Assembly: GCA_025200525.1 (NCBI GenBank)
Contig: CM045767.1
Coordinates: forward strand, 3,607,437 to 3,671,436
Reading direction: 5' to 3'
Length of the DNA stretch: 64,000 nucleotides
Source of the DNA: Camellia lanceoleosa
Taxonomy: Eukaryota; Streptophyta; Magnoliopsida; Ericales; Theaceae
Positions 36,609 through 48,006 of the stretch are shown one piece after another (within the stretch, counting starts at the first letter, position 1; every line of letters starts with the position of its first letter). Below the pieces are notes generated by a model that saw only the letters and a program-made list of their open reading frames with translations, made no database searches and was not told where the DNA came from. Made by a program: the position numbers and the translations under genes.

Positions 36609-37790
36609 ATGTTAGGAAGGGGTCAAATCCGCGGTGGTAGAGGCGGGATGTGTGATAGACCTCACTGAGGTGTGCACGAAATATCGGTCCATGAGATTTT
36701 GGTGCAAGAGGACGGGTTCGGCCAAGCTAACCTAGCTGAGCAAGCGAGCCAAGCTAATGTGACCGAGCAAATGGGGCAAGTGGGGATTCCGGAACAAACG
36801 GGTCAAACTGCAATGGGGGCCCTAGCCCGAGAAATGGCAAGGGCTTTAAGGGAGTCGATGAATTTGTTGAGGGTAGAGAACCAAACCCAATAGAACGCCG
36901 TAAAGACAAGGATGAGTTTCCTTACTATAGAGTTTTTGCAGGCTAAACCAGATGAGTTCCATGGTGGCCTCGAGCCTAAGAAAGTGGATGAGTGGCTTGA
37001 GCAAATGGTGAAGACATTTGAGATGCTTCACATACAAGATAGTGAGCTAAGAGTGACTCTATCGAGTTACTACCTTAAAGGGGACGTGGGCCAATGGCGA
37101 AAGTACGCCAAGGGTAGGATGGAGTCGACATGGGAAGGCTTTGTGATTGCTTTCCAAGACAAGTACCTACCTCCCATTGCTAGGGAGAGATTGAGGCAAG
37201 AGTTTCAAGATCTCAAACAACTTAACCTATCCATGGCCGAGTTTGAGGTGGCCTTTACTAGTTTGTCCCGGTTTGCACCGGAGTTGGTGGCAACTGAAGA
37301 GCGCCATTGAATAGAATTTGAGAAGAGATTGAGAACTAAAATTCTGTTCAAGGTTGCTGGAAATATGATTCGGAACTATGATCGTCTTATAGAGGTGGCG
37401 ACACATGTAGAGTTTATGGTGCAAGCCGAAAAGGAGAGACTTCGGGGTTCAAGGTCCAAGGGTCAAGAGTCACAGGGATATTTTAGACCTAGCAAGAAGA
37501 ACATGGGCACCTTTTCATCACAGTCCCAACCATAGCAGTCTAGATCGACTTTTCCCTTGCCTAGTGCGGGTACGAGAAAAAGTGCACCGGGTAGTTTTTT
37601 CGTATTTCAAGTGTGGCTAACCGAGTCACAAGGCCTTTTCTTGTCCACAGAAAGGAGGAGGTTAGCAGATATTACCACCACCACCTAATAGATCTTAGAT
37701 TCAGTCAAGGGCCTGCTTGTTTTTAGTGTGGTTAGTCGGGGCATATGAAGAGAACTTGTCCCTAGTTGGAAGGTGCATCTGGCGCATTAG
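36609..37790 (+). pseudogene. gag: Gypsy chromovirus-like gag, broken
   Basis: The frame from ATG 36609 includes a Gly/Arg-rich start and a Gln-rich stretch. A retrotransposon-gag domain (about 36912-37310) follows, with FHGGLEPKKVDEWLEQM, then W-rich and FEVAFTSLSRFAPEL blocks. Stops in the same frame occur at about 36663-36668, 36891, 37308 and 37533. A zinc knuckle of form C-x2-C-x4-H-x4-C lies at 37718-37759 in another frame, with two TAG codons inside it, so at least one frameshift is present. Most of the stops look like CAG/CGA to TAG/TGA (inference). Confidence 0.85.
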
Positions 37791-37928
37791 GGTCGAGACA
37801 GACTTAGAGCCACTAGCAGGCTCATTCAGTTCAGACTTCACGAGCTAATTAGGGAGTCGCTCCGGCTCAGTTAGTACATCAAGTATGCTTCGAGAGATGA
37901 GTAGGTTGATCAACGGCCACAAGGGCGC

Positions 37929-38391
37929 GTGTATGCTGTTACCGCGCTAAAGCAGTTACTAGGATCCTCAGTTGTGAGAGGTATTTTTTTTGTGTGTAAT
38001 TCTTTGGCTAATGTGTTGATAGATACGGGTGCGTCACATTTATTTATATCTACTACATTTGCTTCTGCATTGGGGTTAGAGATGGCACAGTTAGCATCTC
38101 CTCTCAGGGTAGAGTCACCAGTTGGGGGGTACGGTTGATTTAGACCCGGGATGTCATGATTGTGAGATAGAGGTTACTGGGCGATGACTTCCGTTTGCTT
38201 TTGTATTGCTAGATATGTCAAATTTTGATGTCAATTTAGGCATGGACTGGTTATCTTCATACCATGCTATGATTGATTGTTATCATCAGAGAGTCACAGT
38301 GTGCACCTTGAGTGGTGACTGTTTTCATTTTTTGGGGGACCGAGTTGATAGGGTCTTGTCACTAGTTTTTGACCCTCGTAGTAGGAGATAG
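37929..38391 (+). pseudogene. Gypsy aspartic protease region, broken
   Basis: The protease motif DTGASHLF is encoded at about 38022. After a stop near 38137 the frame resumes and contains FDVNLGMDWLSSYHAMIDC (about 38221-38280), the hallmark linker between protease and RT in plant Gypsy elements. It ends at a TAG at 38389. Confidence 0.85.
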
Positions 38392-39226
38392 TGAGAGCGA
38401 CGGAGCCTGTGTTAAATTACCAAGGATAGTTTGTGAGTACCCGGATGTCTTTCCAGAGGATCTTACTATTTTGCCATCCCACCAGGAGATCAAGTTCTCC
38501 ATTGAATTAATGCTTGGCACGACACCGATTTCCATGGTGTCGTATAGATTTGCACCCACTGAATTGCATGAGTTGAAGATTCAACTCCAAGAACTTTTAA
38601 ACAAGGGCTTCATTCGCCCTAGTACATTACCTTGGGGAGCGCCGGCTCTCTTTGCAAAGTAGAAGGATGGGTCGTTGCAATTGTGTATTGATTACTGCAA
38701 GTTAAATCAAGTTACCGTTAAGAACACGTATCCTCTTCCCAGAATAGATGGTTTATTTGACCAACTTAGAGGGTTTCGCTACTTCTCGAAAATAAATTTG
38801 AGGTCAGGGTACCATCAGTTGAGAGTCCGGGATGAAGACATCCAGAAAATGGCCTTTTACATGCGTTATGGCCACTATGAGTTCCTTGTAATGCCTTTTG
38901 GTTTGTCTAATGCACCCGCTTCCTTCATGGATTTGATGAACCAATTTTTTTGAGAATTCTTAGACCGCTTCGTGGTAGTCTTTGTGGACGACATCCTAAT
39001 GTATTCCGCCTCCGAGGAGGAATATGAGGCTCACTTGTAGACAGTGCTTGATTTGCTTAGGGAGCACCGATTGTATGCCAAATTTGAGAAATATGAGTTT
39101 TGGTTAACCGATGTGAAGTTTTTGGGACATGTAATATCGAGCGAAGGAGTAACTGTAGACTCTTCAAAGATAGATGCCGTATAGGATTGGGAACAACCTA
39201 AAAATGTTTCTGAGATCCGGAGTTTT
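38369..39226 (+). pseudogene. Gypsy reverse transcriptase, broken
   Basis: The thumb-side phrase YPDVFPEDL is followed by [54 protein letters not shown] and the catalytic FVDDIL (about 38981). Stops are at 38660, 38951, 39038 and 39181. The substituted polymerase motif FVDD in place of YVDD is normal for some Gypsy RTs. It would have copied the element RNA to DNA. Confidence 0.92.
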
Positions 39227-39799
39227 TTGGGATTGGCCGGGTATTATCAACGTTTTGTAAGGGACTTCTCTAGACTAGCCGCACCTTTGACTAGATTGAC
39301 AAGGAAGGGTGTCAAATTTGTGTGGAGTGAAGTTTGTGAAAAGTCATTCCAAGAACTTAAGACTAGATTGACTACCGCACCGGTCTTGATAATTTCGGAA
39401 AGAGGTTTGGGTTACACTGTTTATTGTGATACGTCTTGGGATGGGCTTGGTTGTGTCTTGATGCAAGAAGGAAAGATTGTGGCCTATGGTTCACGACAAT
39501 TGAAAGCTCATGAGAAAAACTACCTTACCCATGATTTAGAATTAGCGGTGGTAATTTTTGCCTTGAAAATTTGGAGACACTACTTATATGGTGAGAAGTT
39601 TGAAATTTTCTCCTATCATAAGAGCCTAAAGTATTTGTTTTCCCCAAAAGACTTGAATTTACACCAAATAAGGTGGATGAAATTTATGGAGGATTATGAT
39701 TTTGAATTACACTATCATTCGGGGAAGGCCAATGTAGTGGTCGATGCCTTGAGTAGAAAATCAGTGAGTAGTTTGGCAAGTGTGGCCATTTGGGAATAG
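39227..39799 (+). pseudogene. Gypsy RNase H region
   Basis: A 190-codon open stretch continues from [22 protein letters not shown], then [15 protein letters not shown] and the RNase H end [18 protein letters not shown]. It ends in TAG at 39797. It would have removed the RNA strand during reverse transcription. Confidence 0.9.
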
Positions 39800-39802
39800 G
39801 GT

Positions 39803-40890
39803 ATGCTAGGCGATATCAGCAAGTTTGATTTGCATTTGGGTGAGTCTGGTGAGAGTGCTACCTTGTTTACTTTGAGTGCTCAACCTACCTTGATTAGTAA
39901 GATCTTAGAAGCACAAGAGGGGGGCCGTGAGGTGAAGTCAATTCGTGATAAAATTTCCAACGGGAAGGAAGAGAAGGGTTTGAACATCCACTCGGATCTG
40001 GGTGTACATTATTTAGACCGTTTGGTTGTACCAGAATCTTGTAGAGAAGCAGTACTTCGAGAGTTCCATCACTCACGCCTTGCGGTACATCCGGGAGGCA
40101 CCAAAATGTATCATGATCTTAGTCGGTAATTTTGGTAGAGAGGTATGAAATGGGATGTCGCTTTATTTGTATTGAAGTGCCTTACTTGTCAACAAGTGAA
40201 GGCTGAACACCAAAGGCCATTGGGTTTGTTACGGCCCTTACCGATAGTCGAGTGGAATGGGAGCATGTTACCATGGATTTTGTAGTTAGGCTTCCTAGAA
40301 CACAGTGAGGCAATGATGCTGTTTGGGTGATTGTTGATAGGTTGACTAAGTCTACACATTTCATTCCGATGTGCACCGGTGGCTCAGTTGAGCAATTGGC
40401 AGAGTTATACATTAAAGAGATAGTTCAACTTCATGGGGTCCCGGTAATCATTGTATCAGATAGAGATCCTCGTTTTACCGACCGGTTGTGGTAAAGCCTT
40501 TAAGATTAGGAACTAAATTGACATTTAGCACTGCTTACCACCTTCAAACTGATGGGCAGTCGGAGTGTACCATTCAAATTTTGGAGGACATGCTTAGAGC
40601 TTGCATTCTTGATTTCAAGGGGTCTTGGGAGAGACACTTACCATTGATCGAGTTTGCCTATAACAATAGTTATCAAGCTAGCACTGAGATGGCTCTATTT
40701 GAGGCTTTGTATGGCCGACCTTGTAGATCACCGGTTTGTTGCGCTGAGGTAGGTGATGCACCGTTGTTAGGTCTTGAGATTGTTAGAGAGACGACCGAGA
40801 AAGTTGCTCTCATTTGGAAGAGGTTAGCTACTGCCCAAAGCTGACAGAAGAGTTATGCTGATAAGAGGAGATGACCTTTATCCTTTGATG
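39803..40890 (+). pseudogene. Gypsy integrase, broken
   Basis: The zinc-binding part reads LREFHHSRLAVHPGGTKMYH and, after a TAA at 40127, CLTCQQVKAEHQRP. The catalytic core shows [22 protein letters not shown] and YHLQTDGQSE. Further stops and shifts occur near 40305, 40491, 40842 and 40873. It would have inserted the element into host DNA. Confidence 0.9.
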
Positions 40891-40901
40891 TTGGTGACCA
40901 C

Positions 40902-41315
40902 GTGTTCCTTAAGATCTCACCTAGGTGGGGTTTGATGAGATTTGGCAAGAGTGGTAAATTGTCTCCAAGGTTCATTGGGCCTTTCGAGATATTGGAACGA
41001 ATTGGGAAAGTGGCTTATCGGTTAGCCTTACCGCAACAACTTTCGGAAGTTCACAACGTGTTTCATGTATCTATGCTTAGGAAGTATGAACTTGACCCTT
41101 CTCATATCCTAGGTTGGGTTGACTTGGAGGTAGATAAGGATGCCTCTTATGAAGAGCGACCGGTGCAAATTTTAGACACCCAAGAACAAGTGTTGAGGGG
41201 AAAGACTATACCGTTGGTGAAGGTGTTGTGGAGACACCATGGGGTTGAGAAAACCACTTGGGAACAGGAGGCGGAGGTCCACTCTAAGTATCCGGATTTG
41301 TTTGAAAATGCTTAG
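40902..41315 (+). pseudogene. Gypsy integrase C-terminus with chromodomain-like tail
   Basis: 137 codons are open to TAG 41313. They include SPRFIGPFEILERIGKVAYR and VHNVFHVSMLRKY, the plant Gypsy GPY-type block, and end in VLWRHHGVEKTTWEQEAEV with KYPDLF, which resembles the end of a chromodomain. Chromodomains in this position steer integration towards heterochromatin (family knowledge). Confidence 0.85.
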
Positions 41316-41651
41316 TTGTTTTAATTTGTAATATTTCCTAATATTTGAGGGAAATCTATTAAGATTGTTAACCTTGTGTTGTTATGAGTATTGTTATTTT
41401 GAGCATAAGATTAATATGTATTGCCATTATTATTGTTGGAAAGTTTCATGCTTATGTGGTATCACGACACGTTGTTGTTAACCTTGTGACTAAGGCACTT
41501 GGAAACCATGATGATAATGCTGAACTTTGGTTTAGAATTGATATTGTGATATGAAATTGTATTTAGCGTAGTTTTGATCGCTTGTTGTCTTTTTTTTTTG
41601 TTGCGTGGTTTGATTTAATTTCGGGGACGAAATTTCCTATGATGGGTAGGT
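41316..41651 (+). other. 3' untranslated region and PPT region of Gypsy element
   Basis: There is no ORF. The block TTTCGGGGACGAAATTT at 41620-41636, just upstream of the LTR, is a well known feature of Tekay/Del-type chromoviruses and contains the likely plus-strand primer. Confidence 0.75.
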
Positions 41652-43838
41652 TGTGATGCCCGGGTACGTAATCGTCTCGTTCTTCCTTGGTTTATGTTGA
41701 GTTTACTCTTGTTAGAGTGTCGGGTTTTAATGCGATGTCTTGTCATATATTGGGCTCGTTGTTTTTGTAAACTTGCTTTCAAAATTCTTGTTCTTAGTTA
41801 CTTCGATTCCGAGTTTCACTTGTTTCGGAAGGTGCAAGGTTGGACCCGAGGTGTCTCAGGCTGGGTTAGTGAATTTTTTGTCTGGGAGTAGGGCCATACG
41901 TGCTGGGGCTTGGGTTGCACGTACGAAAAAGGGTGCGGTAAGGAAGGGAAGTTCTGGGTTGGCCACTGCATTATATGCAGGTGCAGAGGGAGATACGGAG
42001 GAAGAGTGCCACACGTGCGGGGGTGAGAGCCACATGTGCAGAGGGGGTTGCCACATGTGCAGGAATGGATGCCGCACATGCGAAGGGGGTTGCTGTACAT
42101 ACGGGATAAAGCTGAGTCTGAAAACTCCACTTTTTCTTTCTTCTTGGGCTGAGTGTATATCACTTTTTCTTTATCTCTCACTCTCTAAAAACACATTTCT
42201 CTTCATTCTCTCTTCATTTCCTATACCAAATTAGATTAAGTGTTTGATTTCTTCAAATCCATTGGAGTTTTGACCTAACACTCTTCATTAATTTTGGAGA
42301 GCTAACTGAGGGCTTTGTTTTGTGCGGTGGAGATTCGATTTCAACACCGTAAAATTTGGGGGCTTCTCACCTTTGCTTCTCTAAAACTTGAGATAGGGAT
42401 TTTCTTAGAGTTATATATACATTTTTACAAGATTGTGCTGATTCGGAACTTCGTGGGAAGCATGGAAACTTTGAGTTTGGCTCATGTGTCGTAAATGATT
42501 TTAAAAGTGGGTTTCCTAAATGTTTTCCAAAATATCTTGAGATTTTGAGTCATTTTGTTGTAAAAGAGTATTAGTTTGAACTAATTTCTTTTGAAATGAA
42601 GAGAAAAACCTAGTTTATGGAAACCCTAGAAATTTGGAAAATTTGAGAAAATGTGGTAATGTTATGAAATTGATATTTGACTAATATTATGACAAACGTT
42701 GACATGAGAAAATTTATGTTATATGAGTATTTGTGGCTTTGGAGGTTGTTGTTTAACAATGTTGATATGATCATGAAGGGACTAAATTGTTGAGAATGTA
42801 TGGAATGTGGGAATGTACTACTCTTTTGATAAATGTAAAAGAAAATATGTGTATTTTGTGGAATTGCATCGGAAAGAGGAATGAGAATTGTGGATAAATT
42901 GTGTGAAAGAATTGAAAATGGAAGGATGTTGCATTACACCAATAATTGTTACATTGGCATTCAATACTTTTGATTATTACAAAATTTGATTTGAGTTATA
43001 AAACTTTTGCATTGAGAAAGTAATTTTGTGGAACAAGTTTTCATTGATTTGCTTTGGGGTAAATACGTTGGTAAGTCCGGATAGGGGGTGTAGATGAAAT
43101 TGATTAAGTTGGCCTCAGTGTCCAGGGTTAAAGACCGAAAACATGCACGGAGTAGGGACCACGTGCGTTTCGGTTAGCTACCGGTAAAGTGGGGTTTTGG
43201 TAGTGCTTGTTATGCCTACTTGCAGACACCAACCTAAGGATTACTTGAGTCGTCTTTACCACCCCTTGAGCTTGATGTAAAGTTATTGAATTGTTACGTT
43301 TTCAAGTTTTCATGGAACATAACGATTTTCAAAAAGATGTTAAAGTGACTTCTTTTAAAAGCATAGCGTGGCATGTGCACTTCAATTTATGAGACTTGTA
43401 TAAAATGTATATACTTTGTTAAGAATTCTCTACTGGGCTTCATGCTCACCCTATGGGATTTTGGTACAGGAAAAGATGTGGTGATTCCGCCAAACTAAGT
43501 GAGTGGATATACGTGTTGAGAGCACAAGACTCTTATTTTGTTATGATCATATTTTTGCAAGCCAAGGGTTATATTTGTATGGGTTCGAGCAACCATTTTG
43601 TGTAACCGGGCTTAAGCCTTGGACTTTGTAGCCTTGAGGGCATTTATTTACTTTTGGTTGAAGGTTCTACATGCTATAGATTCATGTACTAGAAATCGTT
43701 GAATGTATATTCCTATGTGGAATATTTTGTAAAAATCTCTTGATGTATGTAATGCAAATGTTGGGGATTTTATTCGGTTCATCATGAGTAGCGATGATTG
43801 GTTTACTTTATTTATGTATTTTTTTTTGGGGCTTGACA
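41652..43838 (+). mobile_element. Gypsy 3' LTR, uninterrupted
   Basis: A complete 2187-bp LTR from TGTGATGCCCGG to TTGACA. It serves as the reference that shows where the Ogre-like and Copia elements entered the 5' LTR. At 41893-42108 it carries the decayed version of the CCGCACGTGCGG array, many sites showing CCACACGTG or CCACATGTG. Confidence 0.93.
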
Positions 43839-43843
43839 AGCAC

Positions 43844-43986
43844 CCATTCTGTCACTTAGCCAAAATCACTTTTTTGGCTCAATTTAAGTACAAAAAGTGA
43901 TTTTAAGCTCTACCAAACACACCAAAATAACTCAAAATAATTTAAAGGCTGTGTTAAGCTAAATTTAAGTTTTACCAAACAGGCAC
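43844..43986. mobile_element. Right part of the possible PIF/Harbinger-like element
   Basis: It continues from 12369 and ends ACCAAACAGGCA followed by C and TAA (43987-43989). It contains several CCAAACAC and AAGTGATTTTAAGCT phrases. See the left part for the limits of this call. Confidence 0.42.
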
Positions 43987-43989
43987 TAA

Positions 43990-45457
43990 AGAACCTATTG
44001 ATATTTCTTGAATAATTTTTAAATAAAAATTTTGAATTTACAGTATTATTGATGATATACCTTCATAAGTTTTGCTAGAAAAAATATGCAAAAATAATTT
44101 GACTGGAATAAAATTTTTGAGATTATCATGATGTGTCACATAATTAATTGAAACTCCTTTGAGAACTGAAATTATTAAGATTAAAGAAATTTTGTATATG
44201 ATTTCCTTTGAGGACACTGCTTATGATTTGAATTTTTAATTTTTTATGCATCAATATGAATAACTCTTTCGATCTTACTACTATAAGTACAAATCCTACC
44301 TTGAGTCAACCCACTTTAAGCATTTTTTTGTATATAAAAATACTTAAATATTGTCATATAAAAATATTATAATAGTCATAATCAAATACTATTTGAAACA
44401 TAATTAAAGATCCGATGTACCATTTTAGACATAACAAAAAATATAAGTAATTAGTAAAGACCTTTTCGATTAATAATCAAAATAATACACTATAAGTTAT
44501 AACCAAGTCATAATTTGTATGTTATAGAATTTTCCGTTGTTTTTATTTATTTTTTTCAGAAAAAAATTATTTTGATATAAGTGTAATTCATGATTTTTGG
44601 TAAATTTGACTAACATAAATGAGTATTTAATTTCAGGTTGAGAATATACATTTTTTTAAAAAAAACTTTGAAAAAAATTCTTTTATAAACCAATTTTATA
44701 TAGGATCACACACAATGATAAAAAATTTCATTTGCCATTAGCAAATCTGTTTGTATTTGACTTTCAATTATTAAATTTTTTTATATATAAAGTATTAAGA
44801 CTCAAAATTGTTAATCATGTGATTTAATTTTGATAATATCTAAAATATTTAGCGACAAATTATAATTTTTTTTAATATACATATCTTACATTATTTGACA
44901 CAAAATATTATCGCTCTAAAATATATATTGTTTGATGTATTTATTATATATATTATTTAAATCGAAATTATTATGCAATATTTGATTTTACAAAAATATT
45001 TTATAATATTTACTATTCTAGTTTTGAAAAATACGGTTGGTCGCTATTCATCTTTTGACAAATTTGACATTAATTGGTTGTATTATTTTGACAAATGTGA
45101 TATTAGTGAGTTGTCATCTTTTTACAAATTTGGTATTGGTGAGTTATCTTTTTTTCACAAATTTGATATATCCACATGGGGTAGTGGGTTATTTTTTATT
45201 AGAGTGTATTTAAAATCTGTACAACAACTACAAAAATTTTAAAAGATATATATTTTCATATCTATTATAAATGTTATTTTAAAGAGATTCTACTATGCAT
45301 ACAAATATTTTAATAGATATTTTACTGTGAATTTGAATATTTTAATAGAAAAGTTACTATGCAGTTACTGCACACTCATTGAATTTACTTTTAAAAATTT
45401 TACCATCATTATTGAAAGTGACGTTTCTGCTAAAATTTTCAAACTTCTCGTGGGCTT
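43990..45457. other. AT-rich intergenic DNA
   Basis: No gene is supported. A diverged ~40-bp tandem repeat with GACAAATTTGATATT-like cores lies at about 45053-45175 and accounts for the 89-codon ORF starting at 44973. Confidence 0.55.
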
Positions 45458-45725
45458 TGTATCGCCCCCAAAACATGCAATAAATACATCCCAGAATGTT
45501 TATAAATAACAGCATAAATCAGAGTAAATAATCCTTTTATTACATAGATTTGGTATTACAAAAGAGTTCATGTAAATAAATGCTCCATTGGCTTACACCT
45601 TTCTAAGTCTTGACTTGGTTACAACAAAAGAGAGACTAGCTCATACACGTTTAGCCCTTAGCTTTACAAAAATATACAATTCAAATGAAGAAGCTCTTGC
45701 TCCTTTCTACTTAATTACAATAGAG

Positions 45726-45852
45726 GGCTATTTTGGGAAGATGGTTATAATCAGCTTTTTGGTGAAAAGCTGCTTATAAGCAGCTTTTTTGTGATAGAGG
45801 AAGTGGGTTATAACCTGGGAAGTGGATTATAACCCACTTCCCAAAATAGGCC
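45726..45852. mobile_element. Foldback MITE inside LTR
   Basis: The ends GGCTATTTTGGGAAG and (complement) GGCCTATTTTGGGAAG are inverted. Inside are a perfect palindrome AAAGCTGCTTATAAGCAGCTTT (22 bp: arms AAAGCTGCTTA and TAAGCAGCTTT) and a 15-bp inverted repeat with arms GGAAGTGGGTTATAA and TTATAACCCACTTCC. No clear target duplication was found. Confidence 0.6.
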
Positions 45853-46756
45853 GGAGTCTATCTCCTTTCTCCTCCCAAATAATCATTCATACATATGTAA
45901 TGTATTTAAACACATAATCATACGTGGAGCACATCCCTTTTCCACTTCCAAATAACCATACATATACAATGTATATAAACATAGTCATATTCAATGACAA
46001 CCAACCATGGACTAGTGTTAGTTCCCCTAATCCACATGCAATTTCTATAACAAGCAAAGCTATCCTCCATCAATAGCCCAATATAGATATTTCTAAACAG
46101 ATATACAATCTCATGACAGATAATTTATTCAAAATTTTTAAATAATGAGATAATACATAACCAATTTCACCATTCATACCAATACCCTTCCAATCTCACA
46201 TTTTTAATGTCAACTTCAATTATTTATACAAAATAATAGTTTAATCCAATTAGGGTAAACTCCATCTTTTTTTCCCAAACATTAACCAAGTGCCAAAATC
46301 ATCAAATTAGACATAACACAACATCATTTTCAAACCCCACAATCATTTATTTCATCTTCACCCAAAACCCCTATTTCCATTTTATACCTAAACCCTAGGT
46401 TTTGCCTAAAACATCCCAAAATCACACTATTGTTACACAAATGACAAATAACTAAGTTAAAGGTCATATGAAGGTGTAGAAAGATCCCTACCTCAAGTTA
46501 GAAGACCAATGGAATGAGGACCAAGCTTCAATGACGCCGAAATCAAAATCCAATCGGATCAAAACGGAGCTCCCAAGGTGCTCTACCTTTTTCTCAAAGG
46601 CACCAAGGTAAAGGGATCAATGGATCTAGATGAAATCTAAGAGAGAATGTGAGTTTTAGAGAGAGAATGTGTAGATCTAGGTTTTTGAAAAGTTTTAGAG
46701 AGAGAGAGAGATGAAAAAGTGATTCAAAATGACATTTTCACAGACTATTATACACG

Positions 46757-46980
46757 TAGTCCGCTCGAGCGTGGAAAGTGACACTTGAGCGTTAGACACA
46801 AAGTTCCACTCGAGTGTGAGACTGGATGCTCGAGCGTCCAATGCACTCTTCCAGTATTTGCAGGTCTGCAAAAAAATATCGAGAGTTGACAAGTCTCGCT
46901 CGAGCACAAGAATAGCCGCTCGAGTGGAGGTGCAAAATTTGTGAACCCGCTCGAGCGCAAGAATGCTGGCTCGAGCAGAA
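46757..46980. repeat. CGCTCGAGCG-like array in the sister LTR
   Basis: About eight copies or near copies (46761, 46787, 46808, 46829, 46896, 46917, 46948 and 46969, approximate) occur in this LTR. It lies in the position that the CCGCACGTGCGG array holds in the chromovirus LTR. Confidence 0.8.
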
Positions 46981-47328
46981 GAGTAAAAATCTGGAAATCA
47001 CAAGTTTAGAAAAACAAGCAACCAACCTGTTCCAAACGCACAACTACAATCCGAAAGCCAATTCTACAGAGATACAAGGGGGAACAAGAGGTAAACAACA
47101 ATATGAGAGCATTAAACCTGAGTCCGGGATACCACAAGAATCAGTTTAAAACTGAAATCGCTATAGGCTTGTGAATTTGGACGTGTAAATCTGAGCTGTA
47201 ATTTTTGAGAATGGAGGAGTCACTTGCGGTACGTGATGATAAGTCAAAAAGAGAATCGCTCCGTTGCTTTGTGATATGAGAGGAGTTTATCTCTCCAACG
47301 AATATAATTTTATGATATATAAGGAATA

Positions 47329-47945
47329 TGTTGGTTGAAGAAAAATAAGTGTTGAAGAAGAGAAGAAAAGAAAAAATCTATGATATTTGTTCTCAAAATA
47401 TTATTGTGCTTTATTGAGTTGTATTTTCTGTGAGAAAATTTGTTGAGAATTTGAACAAAATTGTAAAAGGGTTTTCTATCCCTTATTCTTATTATTCTTG
47501 TAAAAAAAGAGAGAGCTTTTGTGAGTGATTTTTCGGGATAAAAACACTTGGGTTAGGTGAGAGTAGGCACCAGATTCAAAACTACTCGGGTTATTTTTGT
47601 GAGTGGTTTTTGGGATAAAATCACTTGGTTAAGTGTAACTAGGCATCAGATTCTAAACTAGTATGCAAAGGTTCAGTAGCACCCGTGAAGCTAGTGGTGT
47701 AATTAATATTTGAAGAATGGTTGAGAAAATCTCAAGGAGAATACTTGACGAGTGGACGTAGACCCGGTGTGTCGAACCACTGTAAATTGCTGAGTTTCCT
47801 TTCTCTTTCCTTTGCTCATTTTATTTCTTACTCTATTTTATATTGTTGAGCAATTTTATTTATTTTTTATTTGGGTTAATTTTAATTTAGCAATTTTTTA
47901 ATAACCCAATTCACTCCCCTCTTGGGTTGTCTACCTGGGATAACA
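47329..47945 (+). mobile_element. Copia 5' LTR (SIRE-like), start uncertain
   Basis: The end TACCTGGGATAACA followed by TTGTTATCAGAGCAAGG, a Met-type PBS, marks an LTR end typical of SIRE-like Copia elements. TGTTGG at 47329 is the nearest possible start, but a TATGATATATAAGG box at about 47312 lies upstream, so the true start may be further left. No 3' LTR was found in the window. Confidence 0.6.
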
Positions 47946-47947
47946 AT

Positions 47948-47964
47948 TGTTATCAGAGCAAGGG
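47948..47964 (+). promoter_or_regulatory. Primer binding site of SIRE-like Copia
   Basis: TGTTATCAGAGCAAGG sits directly behind the LTR end and matches the Met-tRNA type site TGGTATCAGAGC with one change. Confidence 0.65.
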
Positions 47965-48006
47965 GCTCTTATTTATTTTTTGACTTAACAGTCTTAGAGT
48001 TGATCA

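Larger units (their letters stand above)
12370..43838 (+). mobile_element. Ty3/Gypsy chromovirus-like element, split by two insertions
   Basis: The outer LTRs start TGTGATGCC and end TTGACA (3' copy) or GTGATA (5' copy). AGCAC flanks the whole (12365-12369 and 43839-43843). Once the Ogre-like and Copia insertions are removed, the 5' LTR is about 2.19 kb, matching the intact 3' LTR of 2187 bp. The interior (36174-41651) has PBS, gag, protease, RT, RNase H, integrase and a C-terminal chromodomain-like tail in that order, which is the Gypsy order. The conserved CGGGGACGAAATT block before the 3' LTR is typical of Tekay/Del-type chromoviruses. All ORFs carry stops, so the element is dead. Confidence 0.92.
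45458..47136 (-). mobile_element. Gypsy-type LTR related to the chromovirus LTR
   Basis: On the minus strand it starts TGTGGTATCCCGGACTCAGG and ends TTTTGGGGGCGATACA, resembling the chromovirus LTR (start TGTGATGCCCGG, end GGGGGCGTGATA). Shared inner phrases in the same order include ATCACTTTTTCATC with a CT-rich run, and AACTTGAGGTAGGGAT. It is probably a solo LTR of a sister family. Flanks (GGCTT left, AGAAT right) do not match, so one end may be misplaced. Confidence 0.65.

Noticed and set aside
41740..42234. 164-codon ORF with C-T-C-G and C-R-G-G-C-H-M-C repeats as a zinc-finger protein
   Set aside because: It is a translation of the CCGCACGTGCGG-like palindrome array in the Gypsy LTR.
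44973..45242. 89-codon ORF
   Set aside because: Built from a diverged ~40-bp tandem repeat in AT-rich DNA; no domain.
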